Assembly: GCA_964007475.1 (NCBI GenBank)
Contig: OZ023274.1
Span: 23,952,043 to 24,016,042, forward strand
Origin: Hybos culiciformis
Taxonomy: Eukaryota > Arthropoda > Insecta > Diptera > Hybotidae
Direction: 5' to 3'
DNA length: 64,000 bases
Shown piece after piece: positions 12,619 to 25,442 of this stretch. The notes beneath the pieces are model-generated. The model did not search any database, was not told where the DNA came from, and worked only from the letters and a program-made list of their open reading frames with translations. The translations under genes and the position numbers were made by a program. Within the stretch, counting starts at the first letter, position 1; every line of letters starts with the position of its first letter.

Positions 12619-15502
12619 GTTCACATTATTTTATATCATTGGAATAATGTTTTTTTTGTTTTTTATTTTGGTTTCAAAGTATACTTTAACTTTGTAATAA
12701 TATCCCTTTTAAAAATTTTGAGCCTTTTATTATTAAAAGTGTTAATAACAACTCCAAAAATTTAAATCTATGTTCATAACATTCGTCTGTTTCGGTGAAC
12801 CAGAAATCATATTTTTTTGATAATTTTATTGCGTACAAACAGCATTGCATACAGTTTGTTAAAATTCTTTTTTTTATAAAAATGTTGAGCAAAATAGTTA
12901 TCAAACATTTTTATACGAAATCTGGTAATTTCAAACAGATCAAATAAAATATTTCCAAATCATTGTCATAATTTTTGTGATATAAAAATTGTTCTGATTT
13001 CAATTCAAGGACATCATTAGTTTTTTTTTATTTTTTTTTTTTTTTTTTATGATTGGGGTCGATAGAAGATAACTTGTTTAGCCGACTACTTTTTATGAAT
13101 TACTAAATTATTTAAGTGAAGGTCGCGCATTCAAAAAAAGTGCGTTTACCGACTTATTAATAAATAAAATAAATGAATAAATATTTACTTTATTTTATTC
13201 AAATTATTTATACTTATTTTAATTCCGTATCCAAATTGATAAATTTCCAATAATAATAAAATATTCCGATATAATTTTTTTAATGTCCTTATATTTCAAA
13301 ATTTAAATAGTTAAAACAAAGTTCATGCAAAATATTTTAATATATACATTTATTTTAAAGAATGAACTAATTAAACGTAAATTCACGATAAAAATAAAAC
13401 AATGTCTCCCACTATCGTTTAAGAATATTTTATCCAAAGGAGATAAAATATTATGACATATTATCTCTTTATTAATGTAAAAATTAAATTGCAATATATA
13501 TATTTATTGATTTGAAATAACTTATGATAAGGATTTTATAAATTTCAATAAAGACGAAGATGCTAGTTTTAAAAAAAAAAAATCATAGATGTTATAAATT
13601 GATATTAGCACAGTATAACAATACATAATTTAGACACATTTTTTTCATTTATTCATTTGTATGATTTTTCGCACAACTACATTCGAATTTTTAGAACTTT
13701 GTTGTAATAAAACTAAACATCCTCAAAATAGAAAAAAAATTAATGAGTATTAGAGAAAATAGAAAAGCTTTTTTGCTTATACATATGTTTTGGGGGTCTG
13801 AAAAAATAGGAAAAAAAATAAAAACGTTATTTTAAAAAGTTGTTTGACATAGTTACTCTATATTATACTTCCTTTATGGTATAAATTAATATTAATATTT
13901 TTCCATTTTTTCTATAAAAAAAAATTGACAAAAATATTACGGAATATGCGAAAAATTCGTAATATTTTTGGCAATACAAAAGAAGAGTATTTAAAAACCA
14001 TTTCATAGCGGGGACCCCTGTTCAAATTTTTGATTTTACAGTGACGGCAAAAAAAAAGCGTGCAGTCGAAAAAAAAGACAGAATGAAAAAAAATAAGAAA
14101 AAAGATATTCATTCTGATTCAGAACAGTACACACAAAACTCTGTTGAAATTGATGCACGGTACAATAAAAAGTCTTACTAAATGAAAATATGAATTCTTC
14201 ACATTTAAACTTAAAATTATTTTTATTGTTTTAGCTATTTTTATATTTTTAATATATTTCTGATATGAATTGAAATTATCGGGTACAACTATAAGTTAAG
14301 TTAGTAATAATTCTGATTAATTTTGTGAATTTGAATAAATATTTTATTGTCATTCTTTATATGTATGTTGTTTTATTCATAATTGCTCATTTTGAAGGCT
14401 TTAAACTTTTTATTATTATTTTTGATACTTAGGTCTGTCGAACTTTCACTATCGAGATAACAAAGCCGCCAATCTATCGCTGCTGCTTTAAGTTAAATAA
14501 GTTTACCTTCGTACATTTTAAAAAATATTTATGTTCTAATATTTAAAAATATTTATATTCTTCATTTTATAAACTTTCAAATTTACACAATTTTTTTTTT
14601 TAAATGTAATAAATTTTTTTCCTACAGTGTATATTTACTTTGGTCGAACCATTTGACAGATACATGTGTAGTCTTTTATATACAGAAGTCAGTGGTAATA
14701 TGCATACCCCAAAATAAGTATTGTGTATGTGATTCTCAAATTAAAAGAAATTTTAAAAATGAATTTTTCTTAATAATTCGAGATAATGAAATATTTTTCT
14801 TATCTATCTGTTCATATTTGTCTTGTGAATACTATATATAGTTTATGCTGTTGTGCATCAATTAAATTTTTGTTTTACTTGTTTTAGTTAATCTGAAGTA
14901 CCTATACAATAAGTGTAATGGGAAGTGCACTAAAATTGAAAATATATGGATAAAGAGTGTAACTAGTAACAAAAGATATCAAAGTCTTCAAGCATTAAAG
15001 AGATTTACCGCTCTGTCAACTAATGATAGATGAGCAGTATATTTTAATGTTTTGGAACATTTATCTGACAATACTTTTAGCTTCTACACACTATGATATC
15101 AAAAAAAAAAAAAAAAATTCGAACAGCAAACTATAAATTATGTTAAAAACTGAATTTAATGCAATATAAAAAATTGAGCTATAAATCAATGTTAATTATT
15201 TTTTTAATTATCATCAATTTAAATATAGGTATTATTTGTTATTGTTAATTAAAAATTTATTTTTATGTTCTTTTTGATTTTTAATGCTGTTTTTGTATAT
15301 ATGCAAATGAAAGTATATATATTATGTACGTATGATGCATATTATACACCATTTTGTTTTAAGTACAATTCATAAGCCTCAGATAAATTCTTATTGCACT
15401 ATACTAAAAACATGATTAATGGCATTACTCAAATATGTTTTTTTTTTTTTAAATATTTTATGTACTTTATAAATTCGTATAAAAATAAATAGTTATGCTA
15501 TA
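12619..15502. other. AT-rich DNA, no gene seen
   Basis: Non-coding A/T-rich sequence with long poly-T near 13020-13050. No supported feature. Confidence 0.55.
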
Positions 15503-15503
15503 C

Positions 15504-16523
15504 AGTGGTGATCAAGCTCATATTTTGAAATAAAAATTATTTGTGTTTTTTTTAATTTTAATATTAAATTTTGTTAAGAAAATTCTATACAACTATTATT
15601 ATGGCACACCAATGGGTTAATTTTTTGGTAACCATGAAATTTACCAATTAACTGTCTTTAACCTAAATATTTATCAAATTTTTTACTAAATATGTTTAAA
15701 ATTTCTAAAAATATTTTTATTTCACCAAAAATTCACGAAAATTAAACTACAATACACTGTTTACAACCAAAAGTTTAACCAAAAATATTTGTAGATTTTA
15801 TGTTGAACTTTATGGTAACCTGAAAAATTACCAAATAGTCCATTTTAACCGAAATAAGCACCAAAAATGTTACTAAATATACATAATTTTTTACCCAAAA
15901 TTTCACTAAAATTTCACAAAAATACTGTTTGTTTGTTAAATGTTAACTAAAAAAAATAGCAATACTGAGGTTCCTATCTTATCGTATCTGATTCAAACTA
16001 TAAAATTTGTTTTCTCTGCGTTTTTTTCTTATTAGGCACCTTTTTTTATTGCAATAATGAAAACAGTTTAAACCTTAATGCGACAAAATACGTAGAACTG
16101 TTCTTGCAACCTAGCCTAACCTAACCTAAAATTTCACCGAATTTTTGGTGATTTTATGGTTTTTTTTTCGGTTACACCAGGGAATTTTTATTTTCTTTTT
16201 TACACACATACATATTTTTAATACTACAGCTCAGTGGGAGAGGGATCGATTGAAATGCTAAAGAATGAGGTTCGAATGCATAATAAAAAAAAAATAATAA
16301 TAATAAATAAAAAATAAAATAAAAAATAAATAAAAAAAAATAAAATAATTAAAATAAAAAAAAATTTTTGCTCCTTTAACCGAAAATCACAACAAAAAAA
16401 ATTCCGTAAAAATTTACCAAATTTCAACAAAATTTTTGGGTTGGCTGAACTTTTACAGCATTTTGGGTGATTTCATCAAAAATAAGCTCAAAATATGTGT
16501 TTGCTAATTAGTTGATCACCACT
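15504..16523. mobile_element. Inverted-repeat element, possibly Tc1/mariner-like and non-autonomous
   Basis: The ends AGTGGTGATCAA (15505) and TTGATCACCACT (16511-16522) are perfect 12-bp inverted repeats. The left end is preceded by TA (TATACAGTGG), which recalls Tc1-like CAGTGGTG ends; the right end has lost the expected GTA. The interior repeats ACCAAAAAT/TTTACCAA-like motifs many times, includes a tRNA-like promoter relic (16222-16275) and an A/T-only stretch (16280-16365). It has no coding capacity. Confidence 0.5.
16222..16275 (+). ncRNA. tRNA-like A-box/B-box relic (tRNA pseudogene or SINE head)
   Basis: CAGCTCAGTGGGAGAGGGA resembles a tRNA D-arm/A box. About 40 bases later GAGGTTCGAATGC matches the B box (GGTTCGANNC). 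The spacing and order fit a type I tRNA, but the acceptor stem does not pair and the anticodon arm is degenerate. An A/T-only tail follows, as in a tRNA-derived SINE. It is unlikely to be a functional tRNA. Confidence 0.5.
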
Positions 16524-19500
16524 TGATGTAATCTTGTATGTTGTATGTGTTCGATTAAAGATGAAAAAAAAACTATATCTATAAAGTTTATGTATATTAC
16601 TTCTTTGGTTAACATAAAAAACAAACTCTTCTATGCGATGGTTGTGAAAAAATCGTATCTGTTCGAAAATATAGTCACTGGAAAATCAATTGGAAAAAAT
16701 AGCAATAAAAAAATAATCAAAATAGAGCTTAAAATATTACGCAGAACAGAGATAAAAATATTTTGAAGGAAATTATGATTTATTATATACCAAATTTGTT
16801 TTACATAACCGCACATTATTTCCTAGTTTTTAAGCTATACTAGGACATCAATAGTTAGAAATAAATATTTCCTGTCCAAATTCCTACAAATTTTTAAACT
16901 TTAAAAGATTTAAAAATATTTTCAAATTATTTTCAACAATAATTGAAATCTTTTCATATTTGTATATAGACAGAAACATTTGGCAATATATTTTTTAATG
17001 ATTCTGTATAATTTGTTGCGTCTTCTGGAAATTATACAAATGCTGTGGAGTGTGATATTATGGACGTGGACAAAAACTGAAGCTAATTATTTGAATTCTT
17101 GGAATAGTTCTACCATAACCATTTCCTTTTTGGTAAAAAATTTCATACAAATACATATTCCGTACATAATTAAGTACATTTATACAGATTTATCATTCTA
17201 TATACTACTGTACAATTGTTTATGTAAATTTCATAAATTTTGTTATCTTAATATTTATTCAAAAAATAAAATATAAAAAAAAAGAAATGTTTGTATTATA
17301 AGATTTTTTTTTTATTCAAACTTTTATTCTTTACATGGATAAAAAAAAAATGTAAAAATCGTTTATGCAAAAGTTGACAACACATAATAAAATGTTATAT
17401 TCATACAAATAATAATAAAATCATAATAAATAAATATTGAGTGAAATATTTACATTATTTTTGAATATTGTAAATGTAAATAAAATTTATAAATATAAGA
17501 TATATTTATGGAGTATAAAATAAAGAAATAATAATACAAAACAATCCTTATTTTCCGTACATTCCTTTTGTAAAAAATAAAAATTTTCCTAAGCGTAAAA
17601 TAAAAATAGTTTCGCACGAATTTCACTCTCACAAAGAAAACAAAATTAAAGATTTAAATTATTAAAATTTCTAGTCGACAAACATTAGTTCCTCATACTA
17701 TGGAATTTAAGAACTTAATACTTTGTCTTTGGTGGTTTGTGTTTGAAAATTTAACACGGATGTTTTAATAATTTTTGTTTTGCGAATGAATTAAAAACAT
17801 ATATAAAAATAAATATATAAAAAAGGATTTCATTTTAGTTTACTTTATCCAACTTAAGGTTAAATACAGCAAAATTTTAGCTGTCTTTAACGATAGCGAT
17901 GGTTCTAGTACTTTCGTGAAAATCTGTATTAACTAATTTCGAAACAATTTCTTCAAAATTATATATTAATGGTCTGAATATTTACATCAGTTTTTAATAC
18001 ATATTCTTTCGAATTTTCGAGTTATAAAAATAAAAAAAAATTAAACTTTTATCCTTGAAATCATTATGCAAAAAAAGCAAATTCTAATAAAAATTTTCTT
18101 TTTGTTGGATCAATTAAATTTATTTTAATATAATTTAAGTTTAATTATCGAAGAATCATGGCAGCAAAAAAAATTTTTAAAAATATAATATCAGAGTATT
18201 GAATATTTTGTGAAGATTCATGAAAATTGAAATTTGAAGCATTAAAAGTCGATTAAAAATTAACAACTTCGAAATATCAGCGATTAAATCTTATTAAATC
18301 AAAATCAATGATTTATGATTTTTCAATATGTTTTCCAAACCACTATAATATTCTTTGATAAAAGATCGTTTTTCATTTTCATATAATCATTATATTTATT
18401 CATTCTATTCAAAATTTATAATATTAATTTTTCCATTTCCCTAATCATATTGTACTTAAGTCTAAATCTGAAAGTTTTGATTATTAACTGGTCGCTTTTC
18501 AACCTAATAATAAACATCTAAAACAGTCTCTTAACCTATCATTCATATCTTTGCTGATGGCAACTTTTAATTTAAGTTCGACGAAAATTATAGTTCTGCA
18601 TAATTATCGAGAATTTTTTCAAGTCTCTTTTCCATCTTGATATTGTTCGAACTGTTATACTTCAAAAATGAAAAAAAAAAAATCCAGCAGTAAACGTAAC
18701 ATGAAAATATTCTAGCTGTGTCAACATATTGTTAATATTCTTTAGTCCAAACTTTTGCAATTGAAATCTATTAATTCAACATAATCGCTATATAGAAAAA
18801 AAAAAAAGTAAGAATTTTAAAATTAAATTTTTTTTATATTTATAATATAAAATGACTTATTTAACTTTAATGAAAATGTAACAACTCTATGTTCCTTACA
18901 TTTTTTTTACCATAATTTTCTTATTATTGTTATTATTATACTTTATTCGTTATATTTTATTTGAGTTATTTAAATGATTTGTTATTATTTTATACTCATT
19001 TTTTATTTTTAAATTAAATAAACTAATAAAAAGTTGAATAATAAATTACATAAATATTGAGAAAGTATTGAGAAAAAATAAATTGGATCTTTTCCACTTG
19101 GTGGAATTTCCTTATAATTTGAGTTCCCAAAATATGTATGTAGTACCAGCAAGTAAAGCTAAGTATGGAATATAAATATTTGCTGAACTTGAAAATAGTG
19201 AGTCGTATATTCTTCAGTTTTCAATAAGTCTTGTAAATTAAGTTCATTAAGTTCTGGTTCGTTGCTAGAAGTTCAACCTACACCAATATTATAGTTTTTA
19301 TTCTTTTTCTAAAATATATTTTTTAATACATAGTAAGTTTGTTTATGGCGAATATTGCTATCTATAATTATATGAACAGACATATTAAATACTAAGTTAC
19401 GAGAAATAATTAATCTTCCTAAAGTCACTCCCTAGTTCGATACATAGTTACACGGCAGCGATCTGATTTTCTTTTAAAAGAAATATGTCGAAGTTCATCT

Positions 19501-20603
19501 TATCGCAATAATCTTTCATTAATATAAACAATAACAACATCAAAAAAATGGCAAACAAACAAACAACAAAAATTAAAATAAACAAAAAGTCAACAAGAAA
19601 GGCAATTTCGTTTGTTTTTTTTTATAATGTAAAATTTACAAACAATTGTTCTTCTTTTTATATCCATGTAAGGTGCTTAATTTAAAATACAAAAAACCAA
19701 AGAATAAAAAAAAAAAATTATGAATAAATAAATATTAAATCATCATATGACATTTTGCACATTAAGAAAAAAATATATGTATGGTTTTTTTTTTAAATAA
19801 ATTTTTAACACACCTTGCAAAAATATAAATAAGAAGAAAAAAAATTTATAAATTTTAAAATTTATTCAAAAAAAAAAAAACTGCAAAATTTTACTTGTCT
19901 CAAGAGAATGCGGTTGGATGGCAATAGGTTTCAAAATGTGCCACTGGCATTGTAATAATTTTTTTTTTGGTATTTAAACATTTCCTTTCAAATGTAATTT
20001 TTTTCAGTCATGTGTAATTTTTAGCGGGAAATTCGTTTAATCACTAAGTTTTTGGTTAGAAAGCGATTAATTTTTTACAAGACCTATATACTTCCTACAA
20101 ATTTAATATTATCAAAGAGAACAAAATTAACACTATATCAGAATTCCATCTCCCGTATTGAACTTTCCTTTTTGATAACCTCGTTGATTTGAACTCAATA
20201 AGCTGAAGATAATTGTTTGAAGATTGGGGCGTTTGAGAACTAAAACTATAAATATTTAAAAGGTATGGCTCGCCTTATTACCTATCTCACATAATTTATA
20301 TTACATGTACGCAAAAATTAATTCAATAATAAAAAATTTAACATCTATTTAATTAAATAATAATATTATAAAAAATATAATATTTCAGGAAATAAGCTCT
20401 ATTAAGTTTTTATCTTTAATAGAAAAAAAAAACAAATGTTTGTTTAATATTTCTAATATACCTACTTGTAATGATATAGGAACGAGGGTGCATTAATAAA
20501 CAATATTGCGATAAAATAATGAAATGAAAATATTATTCAAAAAAATGTACTAAAAATATTTTATTATTTCAAAAATTAATAATATTCATTCAAGATAAAA
20601 ATA
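16524..20603. other. AT-rich DNA, no gene seen
   Basis: About 4 kb of A/T-rich non-coding DNA. I looked on both strands for coding frames with recognisable motifs, inverted ends or RNA genes and found none that I can support. Confidence 0.5.
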
Positions 20604-20611
20604 AATGTAGT

Positions 20612-21059
20612 CCGACCTCAAAGTCAGCCCCAGGACGAGGGGGTCAGGAGGGTCTTCTGACATGGGCCTCTTAATTTAGGGGGCCTCCAAACAACATTAT
20701 ACAAAACGATTAAAAAGTTTAGTTCGCACTTTTACGTACGCAACAAACAACTAACTGCTCAATATTATGATTACATTCTTGTAGTTCTTAATGAAATATT
20801 TATTATGCTTTGAGTTGTAACATAAGTTGAAATTATTATATAAAAGTTTATTAAGCTGTAGTTACTACTTGGTTAGTAGGTAGTATTTCACGTTTTCAAA
20901 AGTTCAAATTAAAATTGTTTTAGTTTTTTCTCTAGAAATGAATTAACCTCTACAATTTAGTTTTTTAAACTTCATTAAAACTACAACAAATTTTTTTAAA
21001 CAGGGGGCCACATACCTTGTCTGACCTGAGCCTCCAAGTGTCTCTCTCAGGCTCTGCTG
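20612..21059. mobile_element. hAT-like MITE
   Basis: The segment is GC-richer at both ends (GTCAGCCCCAGGACGAGG on the left, CTCAGGCTCTGCTG on the right). It is bounded by near-identical 8-mers AATGTAGT (20604-20611) and AAAGTAGT (21060-21067). GGGGGCCTCC on the left and GGGGGCCACA on the right are further shared subterminal text. The terminal inverted repeat is weak, so the call rests mainly on the 7-of-8 flanking duplication and the composition. Confidence 0.45.
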
Positions 21060-21216
21060 AAAGTAGTACATATTTGTTAAATGTATACAATGAAGGTTGT
21101 ACTATAGTTCAGAAATGGTTTCATATACATTTTCATGTTTTATTTTATTCACATTGACTTTTGAATTAAAATTAAAATTATTTTAGAAGTGAATAATATT
21201 TAAATAATTTATTAAA

Positions 21217-21388
21217 GCCCGGTTTTCACCATCCACACTTTGTCCAAATCGACTTGGACTCTTTTTGGTCGTGTAAACAGTAAACAGGATGTCAAAGACA
21301 ACTTGGATCGCATTTGAGTAGGACACTGCTCAACTTACTTTGATCAAAGTAACTTGGACAAAGTGCACTTGGATCGTGAACACCGGCC
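21217..21388. mobile_element. 172-bp MITE with GGCCGGTGTTCAC-type inverted ends
   Basis: The left end GCCCGGTTTTCACCATCCA and the right end (reverse complement GGCCGGTGTTCACGATCCA) form imperfect inverted repeats. ACTTTGTCC/GGACAAAGT are a second inverted pair just inside. A/T-rich TTTATTA flanks occur on both sides. The superfamily is uncertain; PIF/Harbinger is possible. Confidence 0.6.
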
Positions 21389-22540
21389 ATAATAAACATA
21401 CACATTTTCAATTGATCCAAAATTATTTTTTTAATTCCTTCTTCAAATTAATTGATTGATAATGTAGGACCTTTTATATGAAAATTAAATATTTATTTTA
21501 CACAACGACTTTTAAAAGTTTTTCCCGCATATGAGAACATTTTAAATAGATTACGTATATACATTTCGAGTCTAAGCTTGATGATCATATTCCATTAACA
21601 TAATTTGGAAATATGACATTTATTATTTATTTTGAATGAAAGAAAATATGCAAATTTGTAATAAAAGTTATGCTAAAATAGCATTTAGTTTTTCAATTTA
21701 TTAATTTTTTTGTAAAGTATGAAAAAATCATATAAAATTGATCTTTAGGAAATAATGAAAAATTTATTTATTTTGCTGTTCAATAAATTCTATATAAATT
21801 TTGTAATTAAATTTTCACCTAAAAGAAATTTAAGAATATATAAAGTGAACAAAAAATAATAATAAAATATTTATTTATTATTTATTTATTTTATTTTTTT
21901 TTTTTCAATTTTTTTTTAAAAACCATGAAAATTTTTAAAATACATTTTTTTTATAATATATAATAAAAGAATTTTGAAAATTTTATTTTAATGTCGATAG
22001 TTATGAAAAGATTGGACATTGGAGGATACACTACATATAATTCTTTTTTTACAACAATTAAGAATAAAAAAAAAAAATTTTTTTTTTATTGATAAATTGC
22101 AAATAAATAAAAAATAAAACCTTCAGCATAAAAGAAGAGAGCAATAAAAATTTTTATTATTCAATTTTTATCACTTTTTTTTTATTTTTTATTCGCAATA
22201 AAAATTATGAAAAATATAGTAAAAAAATAGTACAAAAATCATTTCCTCATTCATATTTTATGATTTATTGGAATTTATTTTATTAATGTACTTAGTTAGT
22301 CAAAAAAAAAAAAGAAAAGTTTTGTTCCTCCAGTCATGGTCCAAATGCCAACTCCCAAAATTTTGATTTTTTGTTCGATATCGTGCAGAAGTTTGATAAT
22401 AAGGCCATAAAATCTGAGTTTGGAAAATATTTATTTTCCTTAAACTTTTCAATCTTAGTAAATAATTTAAATAAATAGCGTTCCATTATATAATAATCCA
22501 AATAATACTAAACTCTTTTAATCTATATTGATACTAACAA
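21389..22540. other. AT-rich DNA, no gene seen
   Basis: Non-coding A/T-rich stretch with poly-A/T tracts. No supported feature. Confidence 0.55.
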
Positions 22541-22556
22541 TAAAAAATTGGTAAGC

Positions 22557-22815
22557 GGCTGATTCATCGCCTAGCAATTCATCGCGAAGCAATTCATTGC
22601 CAGCAATTCATCGCCAGCTATTCATCGTCAAGCAATTCATCGCCAAAAAGTTCATTGCCAAGCAATTCATCGACAGTAATTCATCGCCAGTAATTCATCG
22701 CCAGCAATTCATCGCCAGTAATTCCTCGCCAGCAATTCATCGCCAGCAATTCATCGCCAGTAATACATCGCCAGCAATTCATCGCCAGCATTCATCGCCT
22801 GTAATTCATAGCCAG
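22557..22815 (+). repeat. Left terminal array of a 14-bp CAGCAATTCATCGC unit
   Basis: About seventeen imperfect copies of a 14-16 bp unit (core GCAATTCATCGCCA) lie head to tail with no unique spacers. Variants include GTAATTCATCGCCA and AAGCAATTCATCG. The outermost part is mirrored at 25383-25426. Confidence 0.9.
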
Positions 22816-23264
22816 TACCTTTAAAGGGTTTTTTAAAAAAATATATACGGCATTTGAAAGGACTTTAAAAAACTTTTCAAATGCTGTATAATTTAATTTG
22901 TGCAGTTTTCGAAACAACAACAAACAAAACTTTATTTAGATTTTTACTAAAAAAAGTTTAATATAAAATATAATATAATATTTTTTAATGCGTTGGGGAT
23001 CGTTATGTTGTATTTAGTGCTATAGAATTTAGATCACTAAATGGAGTGTTATATGCGTCAATACACATGCAATCATTTAGATGCATCTGCGTAAATAATG
23101 AAATCATTTAGATGTTTCGTATTGAATATTACGTAATACCTAAACAAACGTAATATCTCTCACAATATTTCAATACAGCCAAATACAAAAAAAAAAAAAA
23201 GAGAAAAAATGAGAAGAAAAAATATTCTCTCTTCGCAACCACCTCTCCCCCACGCATTAAAACA

Positions 23265-23445
23265 GTATATTGGATATGTAAACAAAATTTGTTATACAAC
23301 TCGTTCTGTATTTACACAAAAATACATTGACACTTGTCAATTTATATCATTCGACCTTCGGTCTCGTGATATAAGTATTGACTCGTGTCAATGTATTTTT
23401 GTGTATACAGAACTCTTAATTAATAACAAATTTAGTTTACATATT
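23265..23445. repeat. Long hairpin inside the MULE 5' region
   Basis: The arms 23268-23354 and 23358-23440 are imperfectly complementary around a centre GACCTTCGGTC. Paired blocks include AAATACATTGACAC with its mirrored form, TTCTGTAT with ATACAGAA, and TATGTAAAC with GTTTACATA. It may be a small palindromic MITE inserted into the MULE or a structured leader of its transcript. The sequence does not decide. Confidence 0.65.
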
Positions 23446-23726
23446 CAATAATCTACTATAAGCATATTTACGGCAGTGCATAAATACGCACATAATAGAA
23501 GAATGCAGTAGTAGTTTTTTTCGTTCAAACTTTTTGTTTTTACCGTATTAATTTTTGTTTGTTTTTATATTTTTTTTATTCTGCTTTTGTTTTTTCAAAG
23601 CAATTGGAAGTGTTTAAGAGACAAGAGAAATTATTTTTTCTTGTTATTTAGGTTTTAACACTAATTTTTAATTCCATTTGTTTGAAGAATTAAATAAGGA
23701 AATTACTTTATCGATTTTGATTAAAA

Positions 23727-25115
23727 ATGAATTACTCATTTTTAGAAAGCGAAAAACGGAGAAAACAATTACTTTATAAAGGGTATGTGTATAATAAAGA
23801 AAAAGAAAATGAAACGAAATCATTTTGGAAATGCTCCCAATATTTTACAATTAAATGTCCCGCTAGAGCCCATTTAGTTGTGGATGAAAAATATGTGAAA
23901 GAGTTAGGAATGCACAACCATGCTGCGGAAGCTGCAAAAGTGGAGGCTAAAATGCACATGCAAAATATTAGATCCGCAGCAATATGCTCTTATGCTGGCT
24001 CGTCTCAAGCCATTTTAAATACTGCATCATTGACAATTTCCATTGCTGCAGCTCCTCAAATGCCTCAAATTCACTCTATTAAGCGCCGAATTCGGCATAT
24101 TAGGAATATAAGCAGTCTGAATTATGCGGCTATTCCTACAAGAACAGACTTTTTAATTCCAGATCAATACCGAAAATGAAAATTTTATTCTATATGACAG
24201 TAATTCGGAGGATCCCTCTGGTAACAACACACTTATTATTTTTGGCGCGACGAAAACCTTGCTCATTTAGAAATTTCTTCATCATGGTATTGTGACGGAA
24301 CATTTTCGGTATGTCCAGATTTATTTGGGCAACTTTATTTTATACATGGAATTGTGAATAAACGACCAATGCCATGCGCGTTTGCTCTTTTACCCAATAA
24401 AAACAAAACAACATATATAAAAATGTTTAATCAAATTAAAAATCAATTTAGTTCAGTTTATGCTTTAAAAGTACACATGGATTTTGAATTAGGTGCCATT
24501 TCAGCCATTAAAAATATTTTTGTTAAAAGTAAACTTCCAATTGTGTTTCTTCCAATTAAAAAAAATCCATTTATACGAAACTTTGTTCAATTGAGTCTTT
24601 AAAATCAAAATATGACACAGATGCCGATTTTGCTCTAAAAATAAAACATATTCCTGCCTTAGCTTTTGTGCCAGGAAATAAGGTAATAGAATATTTTGAA
24701 GCATTAGTTGTTACGGAAATGATTCCAGAAGAGGCAGTATAAATGGATTTTTGCTCGTCTGGATTATTTTGAAAACACGTACATTGGGAGACCTGGCTTA
24801 CGTGGTATCAGACGAGAGCCTAAATTTGCTATTGCTGATTGGAATTGCTATGAAGCTGCGAAATCGGAAGGGGACAAAACGAATAATAGGTGCGAGGGTT
24901 GGAATCATAGCTTCCGCCAATTGATCAAAATAAATCACCCTAATATATAGCTCTTTATAAAAACCTTAATTGGGGAACAATCAAAAAATGCGCGAGCAAT
25001 TATTGGCAGGTGCCACAGGGCAACCACAACAAAGCAAGTATTAAAAATTTCAAAAAGGTGTGCTGAACTAGCTAATAATTTTGGTTTGTTTCCTCAGATC
25101 AATGGCCCACAATTT
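23727..25115 (+). pseudogene. MULE-family transposase with N-terminal FLYWCH zinc finger, frameshifted
   Basis: The product would cut and join element ends (DDE/RNase-H-fold transposase). An ATG at 23727 opens a frame to 24179 with a FLYWCH domain: GYVYNKE, then W.C, KCPAR and the final HNH, giving the C2H2 zinc ligands. A different frame (about 24247-24602) carries the MULE core: WYCDGTF with the first catalytic Asp, FGQLYFIHG, ALLPNK and MDFELGAISAI with the second Asp. After another shift, 24603-24740 and 24760-25010 hold FENTYIGRPG and TNNRCEGWNHSF, the conserved C-terminal block. At least three indels and some in-frame stops separate the parts, so this copy cannot make a full transposase. 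Nearly the full family length is present, so the decay is by small lesions. No introns are needed to explain the order of motifs. Confidence 0.85.
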
Positions 25116-25286
25116 TGAGATATGAACATAAAATTAAACACAGAAAAAAAATATATATATATAAAAAAAACAAAAAAATCCATAACAAAAAACCATAAAA
25201 AAACCAAAAAAAAAAACAAAAAAAGGACTAAAAAAACGGAGAAAGAACAAAAAAAGAACTAAAAATACAAAAAAAACATAAATATG

Positions 25287-25426
25287 AATCGCCAGCAATT
25301 CATCGCCAGCAATTCATCGCCAAGCAATCCATCACTAGCAATTCATCGCCGTTGACGATGAATTGCTGGCGATGAATTGCTGGCGATGAATTGCTTCGCG
25401 ATGAATTGCTAGGCGATGAATTAGCC
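25287..25426 (-). repeat. Right terminal array of the 14-bp unit, with an inversion inside
   Basis: Four forward units (25287-25350) are followed after CCGTTGAC by reverse-complement units (GATGAATTGCTGGC) to 25426. The array itself folds back around about 25352. The last part mirrors the left end of the element, including the rare GCGAAGC variant. Confidence 0.9.
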
Positions 25427-25442
25427 TAGATTCTAAAAAATT

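Larger units (their letters stand above)
22550..25433 (+). mobile_element. Mutator-like (MULE) transposon with inverted tandem-array ends
   Basis: This 2884-bp element is flanked by the 9-bp direct repeat TAAAAAATT (22541-22549 and 25434-25442), the duplication length expected of MULEs. The two ends match from 22557 inward (GGCTGATTCATCGCC against GGCTAATTCATCGCC), with seven divergent outermost bases (GGTAAGC and GAATCTA). Each end is a tandem array of a CAGCAATTCATCGC-like unit, forward at 22557-22815 and both forward and reverse at 25287-25426. Between them are a hairpin (23265-23445) and a decayed FLYWCH/MULE transposase gene (23727-25115). Array ends plus transposase make it a candidate source of mobilisation for the other array-ended elements; that is inference. 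Confidence 0.8.

Noticed and set aside
16114..16132. CCTAACCTAACCTAA resembling the insect telomere repeat
   Set aside because: Only three units with imperfect edges inside a MITE; too short to indicate telomeric DNA.
22557..22815. CRISPR-like array of short repeats
   Set aside because: The units are head to tail with no unique spacers, the DNA is eukaryotic, and the array is mirrored at the other end of a transposon.
22597..22824. 75-codon frame with repeated AIHRQQFIASNSSP text
   Set aside because: It is a direct translation of the 14-bp array; 14 bp is not a multiple of three, so the frame rotates, and it is not gene-like.
23774..23959. Minus-strand frame opposite the FLYWCH domain
   Set aside because: It is a shadow of the transposase coding sequence.
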